DNA of 64,000 nucleotides from Catellatospora paridis (GCF_009720365.1 NZ_WBZD01000020.1:244204-308203), one strand, 5' to 3'; shown: positions 53,258-62,880, counted from the stretch's first letter. The notes: a model not told the origin generated them from the sequence alone. A program made the numbers and translations.

Positions 53258-53746
53258 GTGTCCACGACTGATGCCACCTGGCTGTCCCAGGACGCGTACG
53301 ACAGGCTCCAGGCCGACCTGAACGAGCTCATCGCCGCTCGGCCCGCGATGGCCGCCGAGATCAACGCCCGCCGCGAGGAGGGCGATCTCAAGGAGAACGG
53401 CGGCTACCACGCCGCCCGCGAGGAGCAGGGCAAGGCCGAGGGACGCATCCGCCAGCTCCAGGAGCTGCTGCGGGTCGCCCACGTCGGCGAGGCCCCGCGC
53501 GGTGACGGCGTCTCCATCGGCAACGTCGTCGTCATCTACTTCGACGACGACACCTCCGACACGGAGACCTTCCTGCTCGGCTCCCGGGAGATCGCCGCGA
53601 CCACGGACCTGACCGTGTACTCCCCCGAGTCGGCCCTCGGCCAGGCCATCATGGGCGCCCGCAAGGGCCAGACCGTCACCTACACCGCCCCCAGCGGCGT
53701 GGACATCAAGGTGACCGTCGTCTCCTTCGAGGCCTTCGGCGGCTGA
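53258..53746 (+). CDS. greA: Transcription elongation factor GreA
   Basis: A 162-residue GreA, which enters the RNA polymerase secondary channel and stimulates cleavage of backtracked RNA. The N-terminal coiled coil bears the acidic tip REEGDLKENGGYHAAREEQG (Asp and Glu chelate the catalytic Mg); the C-terminal FKBP-like domain ends TVTYTAPSGVDIKVTVVSFE. GTG 53258 follows GAGGAG. It is preceded by DUF4307 on the same strand and followed by two hairpins. Confidence 0.96.
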   Translation: MSTTDATWLSQDAYDRLQADLNELIAARPAMAAEINARREEGDLKENGGYHAAREEQGKAEGRIRQLQELLRVAHVGEAPRGDGVSIGNVVVIYFDDDTSDTETFLLGSREIAATTDLTVYSPESALGQAIMGARKGQTVTYTAPSGVDIKVTVVSFEAFGG

Positions 53747-53770
53747 CCCCCGCCCCACGCCACACCCTCC

Positions 53771-53811
53771 GGGCCGGCACCGCTCCCGCGGTGCAGGCCC
53801 GCCCTTTTACC
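53771..53811 (+). terminator. Intrinsic terminator of greA with U-tract
   Basis: GGGCCGGCACCGC pairs with GCGGTGCAGGCCC (one mismatch) around a 4-nt loop, followed by GCCCTTTTA. One of the few hairpins here with a T-run. Confidence 0.8.
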
Positions 53812-53822
53812 CCACCGCCCCC

Positions 53823-53907
53823 CAAGATCGCGACGATCTTGCGTGAACTGTTGGCCTTATGTCCGAATCACCCGTGTCGCACCCACACGCCACGCAAGAT
53901 CGTCGCG
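53823..53907. terminator. Composite palindrome after ilvA
   Basis: CGCGACGATCTTGCGTG (53829-53845) pairs perfectly over 17 bp with 53891-53907 across a 45-nt loop. The left arm is also part of a local perfect palindrome CAAGATCG-cga-CGATCTTG (53823-53841), so two alternative folds are possible. It follows the ilvA stop on the minus strand. Confidence 0.6.
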
Positions 53908-53917
53908 GTGGTGGGGT

Positions 53918-55144
53918 TCAGTGGAACGGGGTGTCGACGTCGACCTGGTAGCCGGCGGCGCGGAGGGCGCTGACGAGCTGGTCGGAGTGCTCGGCGCCGC
54001 GGGTCTCCACGGAGAGTTCGACCTCGACCTCGCCCAGGTGCAGGCGGGGGTCGTGGCGTTGGTGGGCCACGTCGAGGACGTTGGCGCGCTGCTCGGCGAT
54101 CAGGGTGAGCAGGGCGGCGAGCTGGCCGGGGCGGTCGGCGCAGCGGACGTTGACGTGCAGGTAGCGGCCGGCGGCGCTGAGGCCGTGCTCGATGACGCGC
54201 AGCATCAGCAACGGGTCGATGTTGCCGCCCGACACCACGGCCACGACCGGGGTCTTGACCTGCACGTGGCCTGCCAGCAGGGCGGCCACGCCGACCGAGC
54301 CGGCCGGCTCGGCGACCATCTTGCCGCGCTCCAGCAGCATCAGCAGGGCGCGGGAGATCTCCTCGTCGGTGACGGTGACGACCTCGTCGACGAGCTTGCT
54401 GATGTGCGCGAAGGTCAGGTCCCCGCAGCGGCCGACCGCGATGCCGTCGGCGATCGTGGCCACGCTCGGGATGCGCACCGGCCGTCCGGCCCGCAGCGCG
54501 GGCGGCACCGCGGCCGCGCCGGCCGCCTGTACGCCGATGATCGTGATGTCCGGGCGCAGCGCCTTCGCGGCCACGGCGAGACCGGAGATCAGGCCGCCGC
54601 CGCCGATGCCGGTGATGATCGTCTGCACGTCCGGGCGCTGTTCCAGGATCTCCAGCGCGACCGTGCCCTGCCCGGCGATCACATCCGGGTGGTCGAACGG
54701 GTGGATGAAGACCGCACCGGTGCGCTCGGCGAACTCCTGCGCCGCGACCAGCGCCTCGTCGACGGTGTTGCCGGCGAACTCGACCCGCGCGCCATACCCC
54801 TTGGTCGCGGCGACCTTCGGCAGCGGCGCGCCCATCGGCATGAACACGGTGGCCCTGGTCTTGCACAGCCCGGCCGCGAGCGCGACGCCCTGCGCGTGGT
54901 TGCCGGCGCTCGCCGCGACCACGCCCCGCGCCCGCTCCTCCTCGCTGAGCCGCGAGATCCGCACGTACGCGCCGCGCACCTTGTAGGAGCCCGCGCGCTG
55001 CAGGTTCTCGCACTTCAGCCAGGTCGGCCCGCCGAGCTTGGCCGACAACGGCCGGCACGGCTCGATCGGGGTGGTGCGTACGACGGACCGCAGGCGCTCG
55101 CGCGCCGCCTCGATGTCGGCCAGGCTGACCAGCTCAGGTGTCAC
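53918..55144 (-). CDS. ilvA: Threonine ammonia-lyase with single ACT domain
   Basis: A 408-residue PLP enzyme deaminating threonine to 2-oxobutyrate, the first step of isoleucine synthesis or threonine catabolism. The PLP lysine is Lys55 in RAGSYKVRGAY; SAGNHAQGVA and the phosphate loop GIGGGGLISGL are intact. A single C-terminal ACT domain (about 325-408) replaces the two regulatory domains of E. coli IlvA, so feedback control probably differs. Its GTG overlaps the stop of the DUF4328 gene (GTGA), so translation is coupled. Confidence 0.94.
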   Translation of the reverse strand: MTPELVSLADIEAARERLRSVVRTTPIEPCRPLSAKLGGPTWLKCENLQRAGSYKVRGAYVRISRLSEEERARGVVAASAGNHAQGVALAAGLCKTRATVFMPMGAPLPKVAATKGYGARVEFAGNTVDEALVAAQEFAERTGAVFIHPFDHPDVIAGQGTVALEILEQRPDVQTIITGIGGGGLISGLAVAAKALRPDITIIGVQAAGAAAVPPALRAGRPVRIPSVATIADGIAVGRCGDLTFAHISKLVDEVVTVTDEEISRALLMLLERGKMVAEPAGSVGVAALLAGHVQVKTPVVAVVSGGNIDPLLMLRVIEHGLSAAGRYLHVNVRCADRPGQLAALLTLIAEQRANVLDVAHQRHDPRLHLGEVEVELSVETRGAEHSDQLVSALRAAGYQVDVDTPFH

Positions 55145-55923
55145 ACGCTGATCGTGCCACTCGGCACGGCCGCGGGCACAACGGGGACATGCGCCGCCCG
55201 GGCGCGCTCGATCCGCGCAGTCTGCGCCCGGCTGATCGACAGGATCAGCTTGACCAGGAAGAACCCGGCGAGCACGGTGCCCGCCGCCTCGACCAGGCCG
55301 AAGATGAACATGTTCTCGAAGTAGGCCACATGCGCCGCGAAGGTGTTCGTGTCGGGCTCCATCCGGCCGGCGGCCTGCGAGGTGGCCAAGCTCACCACGT
55401 ACCCGGCCCACCACAGGCCGGTGAACAGCCCGACCCGCCGGTGCTGGAGGCTGGCGGAGGCGACCTGGTGCATCACCCGGCACGGGACGACGAAGTTCGC
55501 GAACGGGACGAACCACCCACCGATCGCCCAGCCCGCCGCCATACCCGGCTGCGCCTCGGGGAAGGCGTCGAGATTCACCCGCGCGCGGAACAGCCAGATG
55601 ATCACCAGCACGCCCGCGACCAGCATGCCGAGCAGGTCCACCCCGGTGATCGCCAGTTCGACCAGGTAGGCCTGCTGCAGCAGGTCGGTGTCCCGGTCGG
55701 CCTGGGCCTGCTCCGCCATGGCCTCGGGCAGCAGCGCCAGCATCACGCCCAGCACGGTGAGCACCGTGGAGACCACCACCGCGGCGACTGCGGCCAGGCC
55801 GATGCCGTGCACGGTGTGCACCTTCGCCTCCGGCCAGATCAACGGAGCGGTGCGGTCCAGGCCGCAGGCACGGCAGTAGATCCCGGTCGCCGGGTTGTCG
55901 GCGGAGCAGTGAAGGCAGGGCAC
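55141..55923 (-). CDS. DUF4328 membrane protein with N-terminal zinc ribbon
   Basis: A 260-residue protein. CLHCSADNPATGIYCRAC (3-20) is a zinc ribbon (CxxC-x12-CxxC). Several transmembrane helices follow (about 38-64, 90-112, 130-150, 165-185, 205-235), with the DUF4328 core WAIGGWFVPFANFVVPCRVM. Function unknown. GTG 55923 follows GGAG by 7 nt. Its stop codon overlaps the ilvA start by 4 bp, a tight coupling without an obvious functional link. Confidence 0.85.
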   Translation of the reverse strand: MPCLHCSADNPATGIYCRACGLDRTAPLIWPEAKVHTVHGIGLAAVAAVVVSTVLTVLGVMLALLPEAMAEQAQADRDTDLLQQAYLVELAITGVDLLGMLVAGVLVIIWLFRARVNLDAFPEAQPGMAAGWAIGGWFVPFANFVVPCRVMHQVASASLQHRRVGLFTGLWWAGYVVSLATSQAAGRMEPDTNTFAAHVAYFENMFIFGLVEAAGTVLAGFFLVKLILSISRAQTARIERARAAHVPVVPAAVPSGTISV

Positions 55924-56074
55924 GGTGTACTCCAGGGTCGAGGGCCCACGGAGGGTAACCGAGCAGCAGGTGCCGATGGCACCCAGGCCAGGTGAACCCC
56001 GACCACACCGGACTCCACCATCACGATCCGTGACTGCCGCAGCGGGTCGGGCCGGCCGCGGCCCCTGGGACCGC

Positions 56075-57448
56075 TCAGTTCGGGCGGGGGAAACCCGGGG
56101 CGTGCCTGCGCCAGGGCGCGGCCAGCTCGATCTGGCCCGCCACCGCGAGCAGCAGCAGCTCCGTGCCGGGCGGGCCGATCAGCTGCACCGTGGCGGGCAG
56201 GCCGTCCGGGCGCACCCCGACGGGCAGGGTCATCGCCGGGAAGCCGGCGATGTTCCACGGCGCGGCGAACGGCGCGTTGCGCACGTTGGCCACCACGTTG
56301 GTCAGCCAGCCTCGGCGGTGCCAGTCGCCGGCCTTCAGCGGCGCTCCGGCCAGCACCGGCGTGAGCAGCAGGTCCACCCCGTTGTCGACGAAGAAGTCCA
56401 GGCAGGCGTCGCGGAACTCCTTGCGGTCCTGCTCGCGCACGTATCCGCGCCGCCAGGCCCAGCCACCCACGGCGACGTGCCGCCGGGTGCGCTTCTGCAG
56501 CTTCCACCGCTCGATCCCGGCCGCCTCGACATCGCGGTATGCCGCGGCGAACCAGGTCGCCAGACCGCGCAGGCCGATCGAGGTCGAGTACGCCGGGTCG
56601 GCGGTCAGGGTGTCGTGGCCGCACTCCGCCAGCAGCCGGGTGGCGGTGCTCACGGCGGCCCGGTTCGCCTCGTCGGCGCCCGCCCCGGCCACGGGCGACT
56701 TCAGCGACACCGCGATGCGCAGCCGGCCCGGCTGGCTGAGCGGCTGCGGCGTGCGCCCCGCCAGCACCGCGAAGCCCAGCGCCGCGTCGGCGACCGTGGT
56801 GGCCAGCATGCCGTGCTCGACCAGGCCGAACCAGGCGTCGGCGCCCAGGTTCACCGGCAGCACGCCCCGGCCCGGCTTGAGCCCGATCAGGCCGCAGCAG
56901 GCCGCCGGGATGCGGATGGAGCCCAGCCCGTCGTTGGCGTGGGCGATCGGCACCAGGCCCGCCGAGACCGCGGCCGCCGAGCCGCCGGAGGACCCGCCCG
57001 GAGTGCGGTCCAGCGCCCACGGGTTGCGGGTCACCGCGCTGTCGTCGTCGGTCACGCCCCACAGCCCCAGCTCGGGCATCCGGGTCGTGCCGACCACCAC
57101 CGCGCCCGCGCCGCGCAGCCTGCGTACCAATTCGTGGTCCTCCTCGGCCACGGCCTGGCGCGCGCCCGCGGAGCCGTGCCACGTCGGCAGCCCGGCGACC
57201 GGGGTGTTCTCCTTCACCGCGATCGGCACCCCGGCCAGCGAGAGGTTGCCCATCTCGCCCTGGTCGTCGACCTTCTCCGCCTCGGCGGCCGCCTCTGCTG
57301 CACGCACCGTGCGGAATGCCGCGACGACCGGGTCGGTGTGCGTCAGGTAGTCGAGGTGATCGGCCACGACCTGCGTCGCCGACGTGTCACCGCGTCGCAC
57401 GGCCCGCGCGATCTGCTTTGCGGTGGCGCCGACCCAGGTGTCCGCCAT
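56075..57448 (-). CDS. Amidase signature family hydrolase
   Basis: A 457-residue amidase with a Ser-cisSer-Lys triad: Lys79 in [12 protein letters not shown], cis-Ser154 in [16 protein letters not shown], nucleophile Ser177 in [34 protein letters not shown] is typical. The family hydrolyses many amides, so the substrate cannot be told; GatA is unlikely because the partners are absent and the length differs. ATG 57448 follows GGAGGAATGAG. The upstream frame extends to 57580 but has non-coding character. Confidence 0.93.
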   Translation of the reverse strand: MADTWVGATAKQIARAVRRGDTSATQVVADHLDYLTHTDPVVAAFRTVRAAEAAAEAEKVDDQGEMGNLSLAGVPIAVKENTPVAGLPTWHGSAGARQAVAEEDHELVRRLRGAGAVVVGTTRMPELGLWGVTDDDSAVTRNPWALDRTPGGSSGGSAAAVSAGLVPIAHANDGLGSIRIPAACCGLIGLKPGRGVLPVNLGADAWFGLVEHGMLATTVADAALGFAVLAGRTPQPLSQPGRLRIAVSLKSPVAGAGADEANRAAVSTATRLLAECGHDTLTADPAYSTSIGLRGLATWFAAAYRDVEAAGIERWKLQKRTRRHVAVGGWAWRRGYVREQDRKEFRDACLDFFVDNGVDLLLTPVLAGAPLKAGDWHRRGWLTNVVANVRNAPFAAPWNIAGFPAMTLPVGVRPDGLPATVQLIGPPGTELLLLAVAGQIELAAPWRRHAPGFPRPN

Positions 57449-57562
57449 CTCATTCCTCCACCACGTCGAGACCCACAACCGGTGCTCCAGTATGGAGTGC
57501 GGTGACGCGACGTGAGCAACAGGAGCCTTGCCGCAACGGAATTCATTGGCGATGCTGGGCAG

Positions 57563-58186
57563 ATGCAGCCGGAACAGCAACGTCGCGATTGGACCGTGCC
57601 CATCGTGGTCGGCGTGGTCGTGGTGATCGTCGCGCTCGTGGTGTGCCTCGGCGGAGCCGCCGCCGCGTATTTGCTGACCCGGCCCGGTCCCGTCGCGCCG
57701 TCTCCGTCGGCCTCGCCGTCGCCGAGCCCGGTCGCCGTGGTGCCGTCGCCGGCGCCGGTCTCGCCCGCGCGGTGCCTGATAGGACAGTGGCGCGAGACGT
57801 CATACACCTCCAGCGCCGAGCTGTTCGGGGTGACCGTGCAGCTGACCGGGGCAGGCACGCTGCTGAGCTACGGCGCGGACGGCACCCTGGTCACCGTGGA
57901 CAAGGTCACCCGCACGGGCACCCGCAACGGCGACCGGTACGAGGTGATCCACAACGGCACGACCCGGCTGAACTACGAGGCCGACGCCGAGATGATCAGC
58001 TACAGCAACGCGTCCGCCACGGGCACCACCACGTGGAAGGTCAACGGCAGCGTCCGCGACCGCGAGAACCTCAGCACCACTATCACGCCCGACCGCTACA
58101 CCTGCAAAGGCGACAAACTTCGCATCTACGGCGACGGCTACTCCATCGAAGCCGACCGCATCCTCCCACCCGGCCGCCCCGTCTGA
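57563..58186 (+). CDS. Single-pass membrane protein with Ser/Pro linker and lipocalin-like domain
   Basis: A 207-residue protein: short cytoplasmic tail [10 protein letters not shown], one transmembrane helix (about 13-37), a Ser/Pro linker ([10 protein letters not shown]) and an exported beta-rich domain from about 70 ([19 protein letters not shown] ... [20 protein letters not shown]) with Cys near each end that may form a disulfide. The domain resembles lipocalin-like binding proteins; ligand unknown. The start is uncertain: GTG 57512 or ATG 57563. A 92-bp hairpin lies downstream. Confidence 0.7.
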   Translation: MQPEQQRRDWTVPIVVGVVVVIVALVVCLGGAAAAYLLTRPGPVAPSPSASPSPSPVAVVPSPAPVSPARCLIGQWRETSYTSSAELFGVTVQLTGAGTLLSYGADGTLVTVDKVTRTGTRNGDRYEVIHNGTTRLNYEADAEMISYSNASATGTTTWKVNGSVRDRENLSTTITPDRYTCKGDKLRIYGDGYSIEADRILPPGRPV

Positions 58187-58194
58187 CCCTTCCC

Positions 58195-58286
58195 GGCGTG
58201 GAAAGCGAAAGATCGCTGTCCCGTGTCGAACCTGCGGTTCAACCCGAGGTTCCGACAGGAAACAGCGATCTTCGCTTTTCCACGCC
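58195..58286. terminator. Very long stem-loop between convergent genes
   Basis: Arms of about 45 nt, starting GGCGTGGAAAGCGAAAGATC on the left and its near-complement on the right, pair almost throughout with a few bulges, filling the whole gap between the lipocalin-like gene and metB. No U-tract. Confidence 0.7.
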
Positions 58287-58290
58287 AAGG

Positions 58291-59427
58291 TCAGCCGAGG
58301 GCGGTGGCCAGGTCGGCGAGGAGGTCGTCGATGGTTTCGATGCCTACGGAGAGGCGGATGAGGTCGGCGGGGACCTCCAGCTCCGAGCCGGCGACGCTGG
58401 CGTGGGTCATCTTGCCGGGGTGCTCGATCAGGGACTCGATGCCGCCCAGGGACTCGGCCAGGGTGAACACCTTGGTCGTGTTGCACACCCGCTCGGCGGC
58501 CGCCGGGTCGCCCATCCGGAAGCTGATCATGCCGCCGTACCGGCGCATCTGCTTGGTGGCCAGCTCGTGGCCGGGGTGCTCGGGCAGGCCCGGGTAGAGC
58601 ACCTGCTTGACCTTCGGGTGCCGGGTCAGGAACTCGGCCACCTTCTCGGCGTTGTCGCAGTGCCGCTCCATGCGTACGGCCAGGGTCTTCACCCCGCGCA
58701 GCGTCAGCCAGGCGTCGAACGGGCCGTTCACCGCACCCATCGCGTTCTGGTGGAACTGCAACGAGTCGGCCAGCGCCTTGTCGTTGAGCACCAGCGCGCC
58801 GCCGACCACGTCCGAGTGGCCGCCCACGTACTTCGTGGTCGAGTGGACCACCACGTCCGCGCCCAGCGCCAGCGGCTGCTGCAGGTACGGGCTGGCGAAG
58901 GTGTTGTCGACCACCAGCAGCGCGTGTGCGTCCCGCGACACCGCGGCCAGCCCGGCGATGTCGGCGATGCCGAGCAGCGGGTTCGTCGGCGTCTCCACCC
59001 AGACCATCTTCGTGTTCGGGGTGATCTTGGCGCGCACGTCGTCGACGTCGGAGATCCGGGCCGCGGTCCAGGACAGGCCCCAGCGCTCGGCCACCTTCGC
59101 GAACAGGCGGAACGTGCCGCCGTACGCGTCATCGGGAATGATCACGTGGTCGCCGGGCTTGCACACGGTGCGGATGAGCGTGTCCTCGGCGGCCAGGCCG
59201 CTGGCGAACGTGAGCCCGCGCGAGCCGCCCTCCAGCGCCGCCAGGCACTCCTGCAGGGAGTCGCGGGTCGGATTGCCGGACCGGGAGTACTCGTAGCCCA
59301 GCCGCGGCGAGCCGACCGCGTCCTGCTTGTAGGTCGACGTCTGGAAGATCGGCGGGATCACCGCACCGGTGCGCTCGTCCGGTTCTTGGCCTGCATGGAT
59401 GGCGAGCGTTTCAAACCCGTAAGACAT
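58291..59427 (-). CDS. metB: Cystathionine gamma-synthase
   Basis: A 378-residue Cys/Met-metabolism PLP enzyme. Lys199 in [16 protein letters not shown] binds [23 protein letters not shown] and [12 protein letters not shown] are typical. It joins an O-acyl-homoserine to cysteine giving cystathionine; a cystathionine gamma-lyase role cannot be excluded from sequence alone. ATG 59427 is preceded by GGTGG. Only 30 bp separate its start from that of divergent msrA. Confidence 0.9.
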   Translation of the reverse strand: MSYGFETLAIHAGQEPDERTGAVIPPIFQTSTYKQDAVGSPRLGYEYSRSGNPTRDSLQECLAALEGGSRGLTFASGLAAEDTLIRTVCKPGDHVIIPDDAYGGTFRLFAKVAERWGLSWTAARISDVDDVRAKITPNTKMVWVETPTNPLLGIADIAGLAAVSRDAHALLVVDNTFASPYLQQPLALGADVVVHSTTKYVGGHSDVVGGALVLNDKALADSLQFHQNAMGAVNGPFDAWLTLRGVKTLAVRMERHCDNAEKVAEFLTRHPKVKQVLYPGLPEHPGHELATKQMRRYGGMISFRMGDPAAAERVCNTTKVFTLAESLGGIESLIEHPGKMTHASVAGSELEVPADLIRLSVGIETIDDLLADLATALG

Positions 59428-59457
59428 TCCACCAGCGTAGAGGAGGACACTGGAGAC

Positions 59458-60114
59458 ATGTTCCTTCGCCACAAGAAGCTCGATGTCGTCAACGCCAGCG
59501 AGGCCCTGGCCGGCCGGGACACCCCGATCGTGCCGCCGGCCGAGCACTTCGTGCTGGGCACCCCGCTGTCCGGCCCCTGGCCCAAGGGCTATCAGGTGGC
59601 CGTCGTGGCCATGGGCTGCTTCTGGGGCGCCGAGCGCCTCTTCTGGAAGCTGGACGGCGTCTACTCGACCTCGGTCGGCTACGCCGGCGGCATCACGCCG
59701 AACCCGACCTACCAGGAGGTCTGCTCCGGCTTCACCGGGCACACCGAGGCCGTGGAGATCGTCTTCAACCCCGAGGTCATCTCGTACGCCGAGATCCTGC
59801 GGGTGTTCTGGGAGAACCACGACCCGACCCAGGGCATGCGCCAGGGCAACGACGTCGGCACGCAGTACCGGTCGGCGATCTACGCCACCACGCCGGAACA
59901 GCTCAAGGAGGCCGAGGCCTCGCGCGACGCGTTCCAGCCGGTGGTGACCGCCGAGGGCTACGGCCAGATCACCACCGAGATCGCGACGCTCGGGGACTAC
60001 TTCTACGCCGAGGACTACCACCAGCAGTACCTCGCGAAGAACCCCGACGGGTACTGCGGCATCGGCCCCAACGGCATGAGCTGCCCGATCGGCGTCGCCA
60101 AGACCGACGCCTGA
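59458..60114 (+). CDS. msrA: Peptide-methionine (S)-S-oxide reductase
   Basis: A 218-residue MsrA that reduces methionine-S-sulfoxide in proteins. The catalytic Cys54 is in [12 protein letters not shown], followed by [12 protein letters not shown] and [11 protein letters not shown]; the recycling Cys residues are in [15 protein letters not shown] at the C-terminus. A 45-residue N-terminal extension precedes the domain. ATG 59458 follows AGGAGG. It is divergent from metB, so its promoter must overlap the metB coding start. Confidence 0.95.
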   Translation: MFLRHKKLDVVNASEALAGRDTPIVPPAEHFVLGTPLSGPWPKGYQVAVVAMGCFWGAERLFWKLDGVYSTSVGYAGGITPNPTYQEVCSGFTGHTEAVEIVFNPEVISYAEILRVFWENHDPTQGMRQGNDVGTQYRSAIYATTPEQLKEAEASRDAFQPVVTAEGYGQITTEIATLGDYFYAEDYHQQYLAKNPDGYCGIGPNGMSCPIGVAKTDA

Positions 60115-60131
60115 CCCGCTGCGCAACCCGG

Positions 60132-60171
60132 CAGGCTGTGCCGGACGGGTGCCCCCGTCCGGCACAGCCTG
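60132..60171. terminator. Perfect 18-bp terminator between convergent genes
   Basis: CAGGCTGTGCCGGACGGG (60132-60149) pairs perfectly with 60154-60171; 4-nt loop; serves msrA. Confidence 0.85.
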
Positions 60172-60281
60172 CGTTGATCGCGCCAGAACGTAGCGGCCGC
60201 CCCGTCCCGAGGCAACGGCGTTGTGCGATGGCCGTCGGAGACGGTCGGCGAATCAGTCGTGCATGGATGGTGAAGATCGGC

Positions 60282-62636
60282 TCACCCGGTCACGGCGACC
60301 TCGGAGGTCATCTTGCGCAGGTGGCCGACGACGCGCTCCGGGCCGTGCAGACGCACCCGCACGGTGTGCCGGATGTCGCCGCTGGACGCGCCGAGCCGCA
60401 ACTCCAGGTCGCCCGGCTCGACGATGCGCCGCCCGTCGCGGCCGGTGAACGCGGACAGGTCGGCGGGCACGGTGAACTCCACCCGCCGCGCCGCACCCGG
60501 TTCCAGTGCCACCCGGGCATACCCGATCAGCCGCTGCACCGGCCGGGTGACCTGGGCGACCGGATCGTGCAGGTAGAGCTGCACGACCTCGGTGCCGGCC
60601 CGCTCGCCGGTGTTGCGCACCGTCAGCGCCACCCGCACCGCCCCGTCGGTCGGGCAGGCCGTCTCCTGCTCGGCCGGCGGCTCGGGCTCCCACGCGAAGC
60701 TCGTGTACGACAGCCCGTGGCCGAATGGGAACAGCGAAGTCGGGTCGACGGTGCTCACCTCGGTGGCGTGCCCGAGCGGCGGCATGAGGTAGCTCGCGGG
60801 CTGCCCGCCCGGGTGCCGCGGCACGCCGATCGGCAGCCGCCCCGACGGGTTGACCCGGCCCGCCAGCACCCCGGCCACCGCCGGCCCGCCCTCCTGACCG
60901 GGGAAGAACGCCTGCACGATCGCGGCGAGCCGGTCCACCCACGCACCCAGGGCGTACGGGCGTCCCGACAGCAGCACGGCGACGACCGGCCGCCCGGTGT
61001 CCAGCAGCGCCTCCAGCAGCCGCTCCTGCACGCCGGGCAGCCGCAGCTCGCCGACGTCGCAGCCCTCGCCGGAGGTGCCCTTGCCGAACAGGCCGGCCCG
61101 GTCGCCGAGCACCACGACGCAGACGTCGGCCTGCTCGGCGAGCGCGACGGCGGCCGCCAGGTCCGCGGTGTCCGTGCCGTCGACCGCGCAGCCCACGGCG
61201 TGGGTGAGCGTCGCCTTCGGCAGTTCGGCGCGCAGCGATTCGAGCACCGTGGGGATGGACACGCCGAGCGGCAGGCCCGGGTGGTGCAGCCCGACGTGGC
61301 GCGGGAAGGTGTAGCAGCCGAGCATGCCGTCGGCGTCGTCGGCCAGCGGCCCGACCACGGCGATCGAGGCGGTCGGCGACAGCGGCAGCACCCCGTCGTC
61401 GGCCAGCAGCGTCACCGACTGCTCGGCGAGCTGCCGGGCCAGCTCACGGGTGGCGGGCGGGTCGAGGTCGACGCTGCCGGGGCGCGGCGGGGTCCAGCCC
61501 GGGTCGAGCAGGCCGAGCTCGCACTTCTGCCGCAGCACCCGGCGCACCGCCCGGTCCACCAGCGTCATCGAGATCGCGCCGTCCTGCACGGCGTCGGCCA
61601 GCGGCCGCCCGTAGCAGCGCACGATCGGCAGCTCGACGTCGACTCCGGCGGCCAGCGCGAGCCCGGCGGCGGCGGTGAGGTCGCCCGCGACGCCGTGCAG
61701 CGAGTGCAGGAAGGTGATGCCGAAGTAGTCGGCGACCACGGTGCCGTCGAAGCCCCAGGCGCCGCGCAGCAGGTCGGTGAGCAGCCTGCCGTCGGCGGCG
61801 GCGGGCACGCCGTCGATCTCGGCGTACGAGTGCATGACCGAGCGCGCGCCGCCGTCGCGCACCGCCATCTCGAACGGCGGCAGCATCACGTCGGCCAGCT
61901 CGCGGGGTCCCATCGCGACGGGGCCGAAGTTGCGCCCGGCCCGGGACGCGGAGTAGCCCGCGAAGTGCTTGAGCGTGGCCACGATCCCGGCCGACTCCAG
62001 CCCCCGCACGTACGCGGTGCCCACCGTCGCGACCAGATACGGGTCCTCGCCGATGGTCTCCTCGGTGCGCCCCCAGCGGGCGTCGCGGGACACGTCGAGC
62101 ACCGGGGCGAGGCCCTGGTGCACGCCGACGGCGCGCATGCCCTGGCCGATCGCGGCGGCCATGCGCTCGACCAGGTCGGGGTCGAAGGTCGCGCCCCAGG
62201 CCAGCGCGGTCGGGAAGATGGTCGCGCCGTGGGTGGTGAACCCGGTCAGGCATTCCTCGTGCACCAGGGCCGGGATGCCGAACCGTCCGGACGCGACGAT
62301 CGCCTCCTGCAGGCCGGCCAGCCGGGCCATGCCCTCGGCGGGGTTGACCGGGGCGGTGCCGAACGGGCGGGTCAGCTGCCCGAGCCCGTCGGCGATCAGG
62401 GTCTGCCAGTCGAACCCGTCCTCGACCATGTCCTGCTGGTATGGCGCGACGTCGTCGCCGTCCGAGCCCGCGCCGGGCCACACGCTGTAGAGCTGGGCGA
62501 TCTTCTCGGCCGGGGTCATCCGGCGGATCAGGTCGTCGACCCGTCGCTCGACCGGCCGCGTCACGTCGCGCCAGGGCTGGTCGTCGGGTCCGAGGCCGGT
62601 CACGGCCGCGGTGGCGGCGTCCTTGTGGGTCGACAT
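60282..62636 (-). CDS. Glycoside hydrolase family 3 enzyme (beta-glucosidase or beta-xylosidase)
   Basis: A 784-residue GH3 hydrolase, retaining. The (beta/alpha)8-like domain has HEECLTGF, VLDVSRDARWGRTEETIGED and KHFAGYSASRAGRN; the nucleophile is Asp303 in GTVVADYFGI. The alpha/beta sandwich domain and a C-terminal fibronectin III-like domain (VRVALTVRNTGERAGTEVVQ) follow. No signal peptide, so it probably acts on imported oligosaccharides. A CGAAACTTTCG palindrome upstream, typical of xylan regulation in actinomycetes, favours a xylo-oligosaccharide role. ATG 62636 was chosen over 62693, whose extension would cross the promoter repeats. Confidence 0.92.
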   Translation of the reverse strand: MSTHKDAATAAVTGLGPDDQPWRDVTRPVERRVDDLIRRMTPAEKIAQLYSVWPGAGSDGDDVAPYQQDMVEDGFDWQTLIADGLGQLTRPFGTAPVNPAEGMARLAGLQEAIVASGRFGIPALVHEECLTGFTTHGATIFPTALAWGATFDPDLVERMAAAIGQGMRAVGVHQGLAPVLDVSRDARWGRTEETIGEDPYLVATVGTAYVRGLESAGIVATLKHFAGYSASRAGRNFGPVAMGPRELADVMLPPFEMAVRDGGARSVMHSYAEIDGVPAAADGRLLTDLLRGAWGFDGTVVADYFGITFLHSLHGVAGDLTAAAGLALAAGVDVELPIVRCYGRPLADAVQDGAISMTLVDRAVRRVLRQKCELGLLDPGWTPPRPGSVDLDPPATRELARQLAEQSVTLLADDGVLPLSPTASIAVVGPLADDADGMLGCYTFPRHVGLHHPGLPLGVSIPTVLESLRAELPKATLTHAVGCAVDGTDTADLAAAVALAEQADVCVVVLGDRAGLFGKGTSGEGCDVGELRLPGVQERLLEALLDTGRPVVAVLLSGRPYALGAWVDRLAAIVQAFFPGQEGGPAVAGVLAGRVNPSGRLPIGVPRHPGGQPASYLMPPLGHATEVSTVDPTSLFPFGHGLSYTSFAWEPEPPAEQETACPTDGAVRVALTVRNTGERAGTEVVQLYLHDPVAQVTRPVQRLIGYARVALEPGAARRVEFTVPADLSAFTGRDGRRIVEPGDLELRLGASSGDIRHTVRVRLHGPERVVGHLRKMTSEVAVTG

Positions 62637-62670
62637 CGCCCTGCCTGTCTTCCACCCGGAATGACTGAAC

Positions 62671-62688
62671 TTCCGGTAGTTTCCGGTA
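62671..62688. promoter_or_regulatory. Direct repeats TTCCGGTA upstream of the GH3 gene
   Basis: TTCCGGTA at 62671-62678 and again at 62681-62688, spaced 10 bp, one helical turn, about 35-52 bp upstream of the GH3 start. Possible activator or repressor half-sites. Confidence 0.45.
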
Positions 62689-62809
62689 TTCACACCTCAC
62701 CGCTGAGGCATCAGCCATCGCACCCTAGCACCCTGATCCGGCGTACAGACAAGGGTTGCGAGCCACTTTGTCACCCACACCGTCGAATTCGGAGGCCGCA
62801 AACGCGTTC

Positions 62810-62820
62810 CGAAACTTTCG
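62810..62820. promoter_or_regulatory. Xylan-type operator palindrome upstream of the GH3 gene
   Basis: CGAAA-C-TTTCG, perfect 11-bp palindrome of the CGAAANTTTCG form known upstream of actinomycete xylanase genes; 174 bp upstream of the GH3 ATG. Confidence 0.6.
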
Positions 62821-62880
62821 TAGCCGCGTCCCCGCACTTCCGGAACCCCCACCCTCCCTCCGGGCCGGAAGCAAGCCCCA

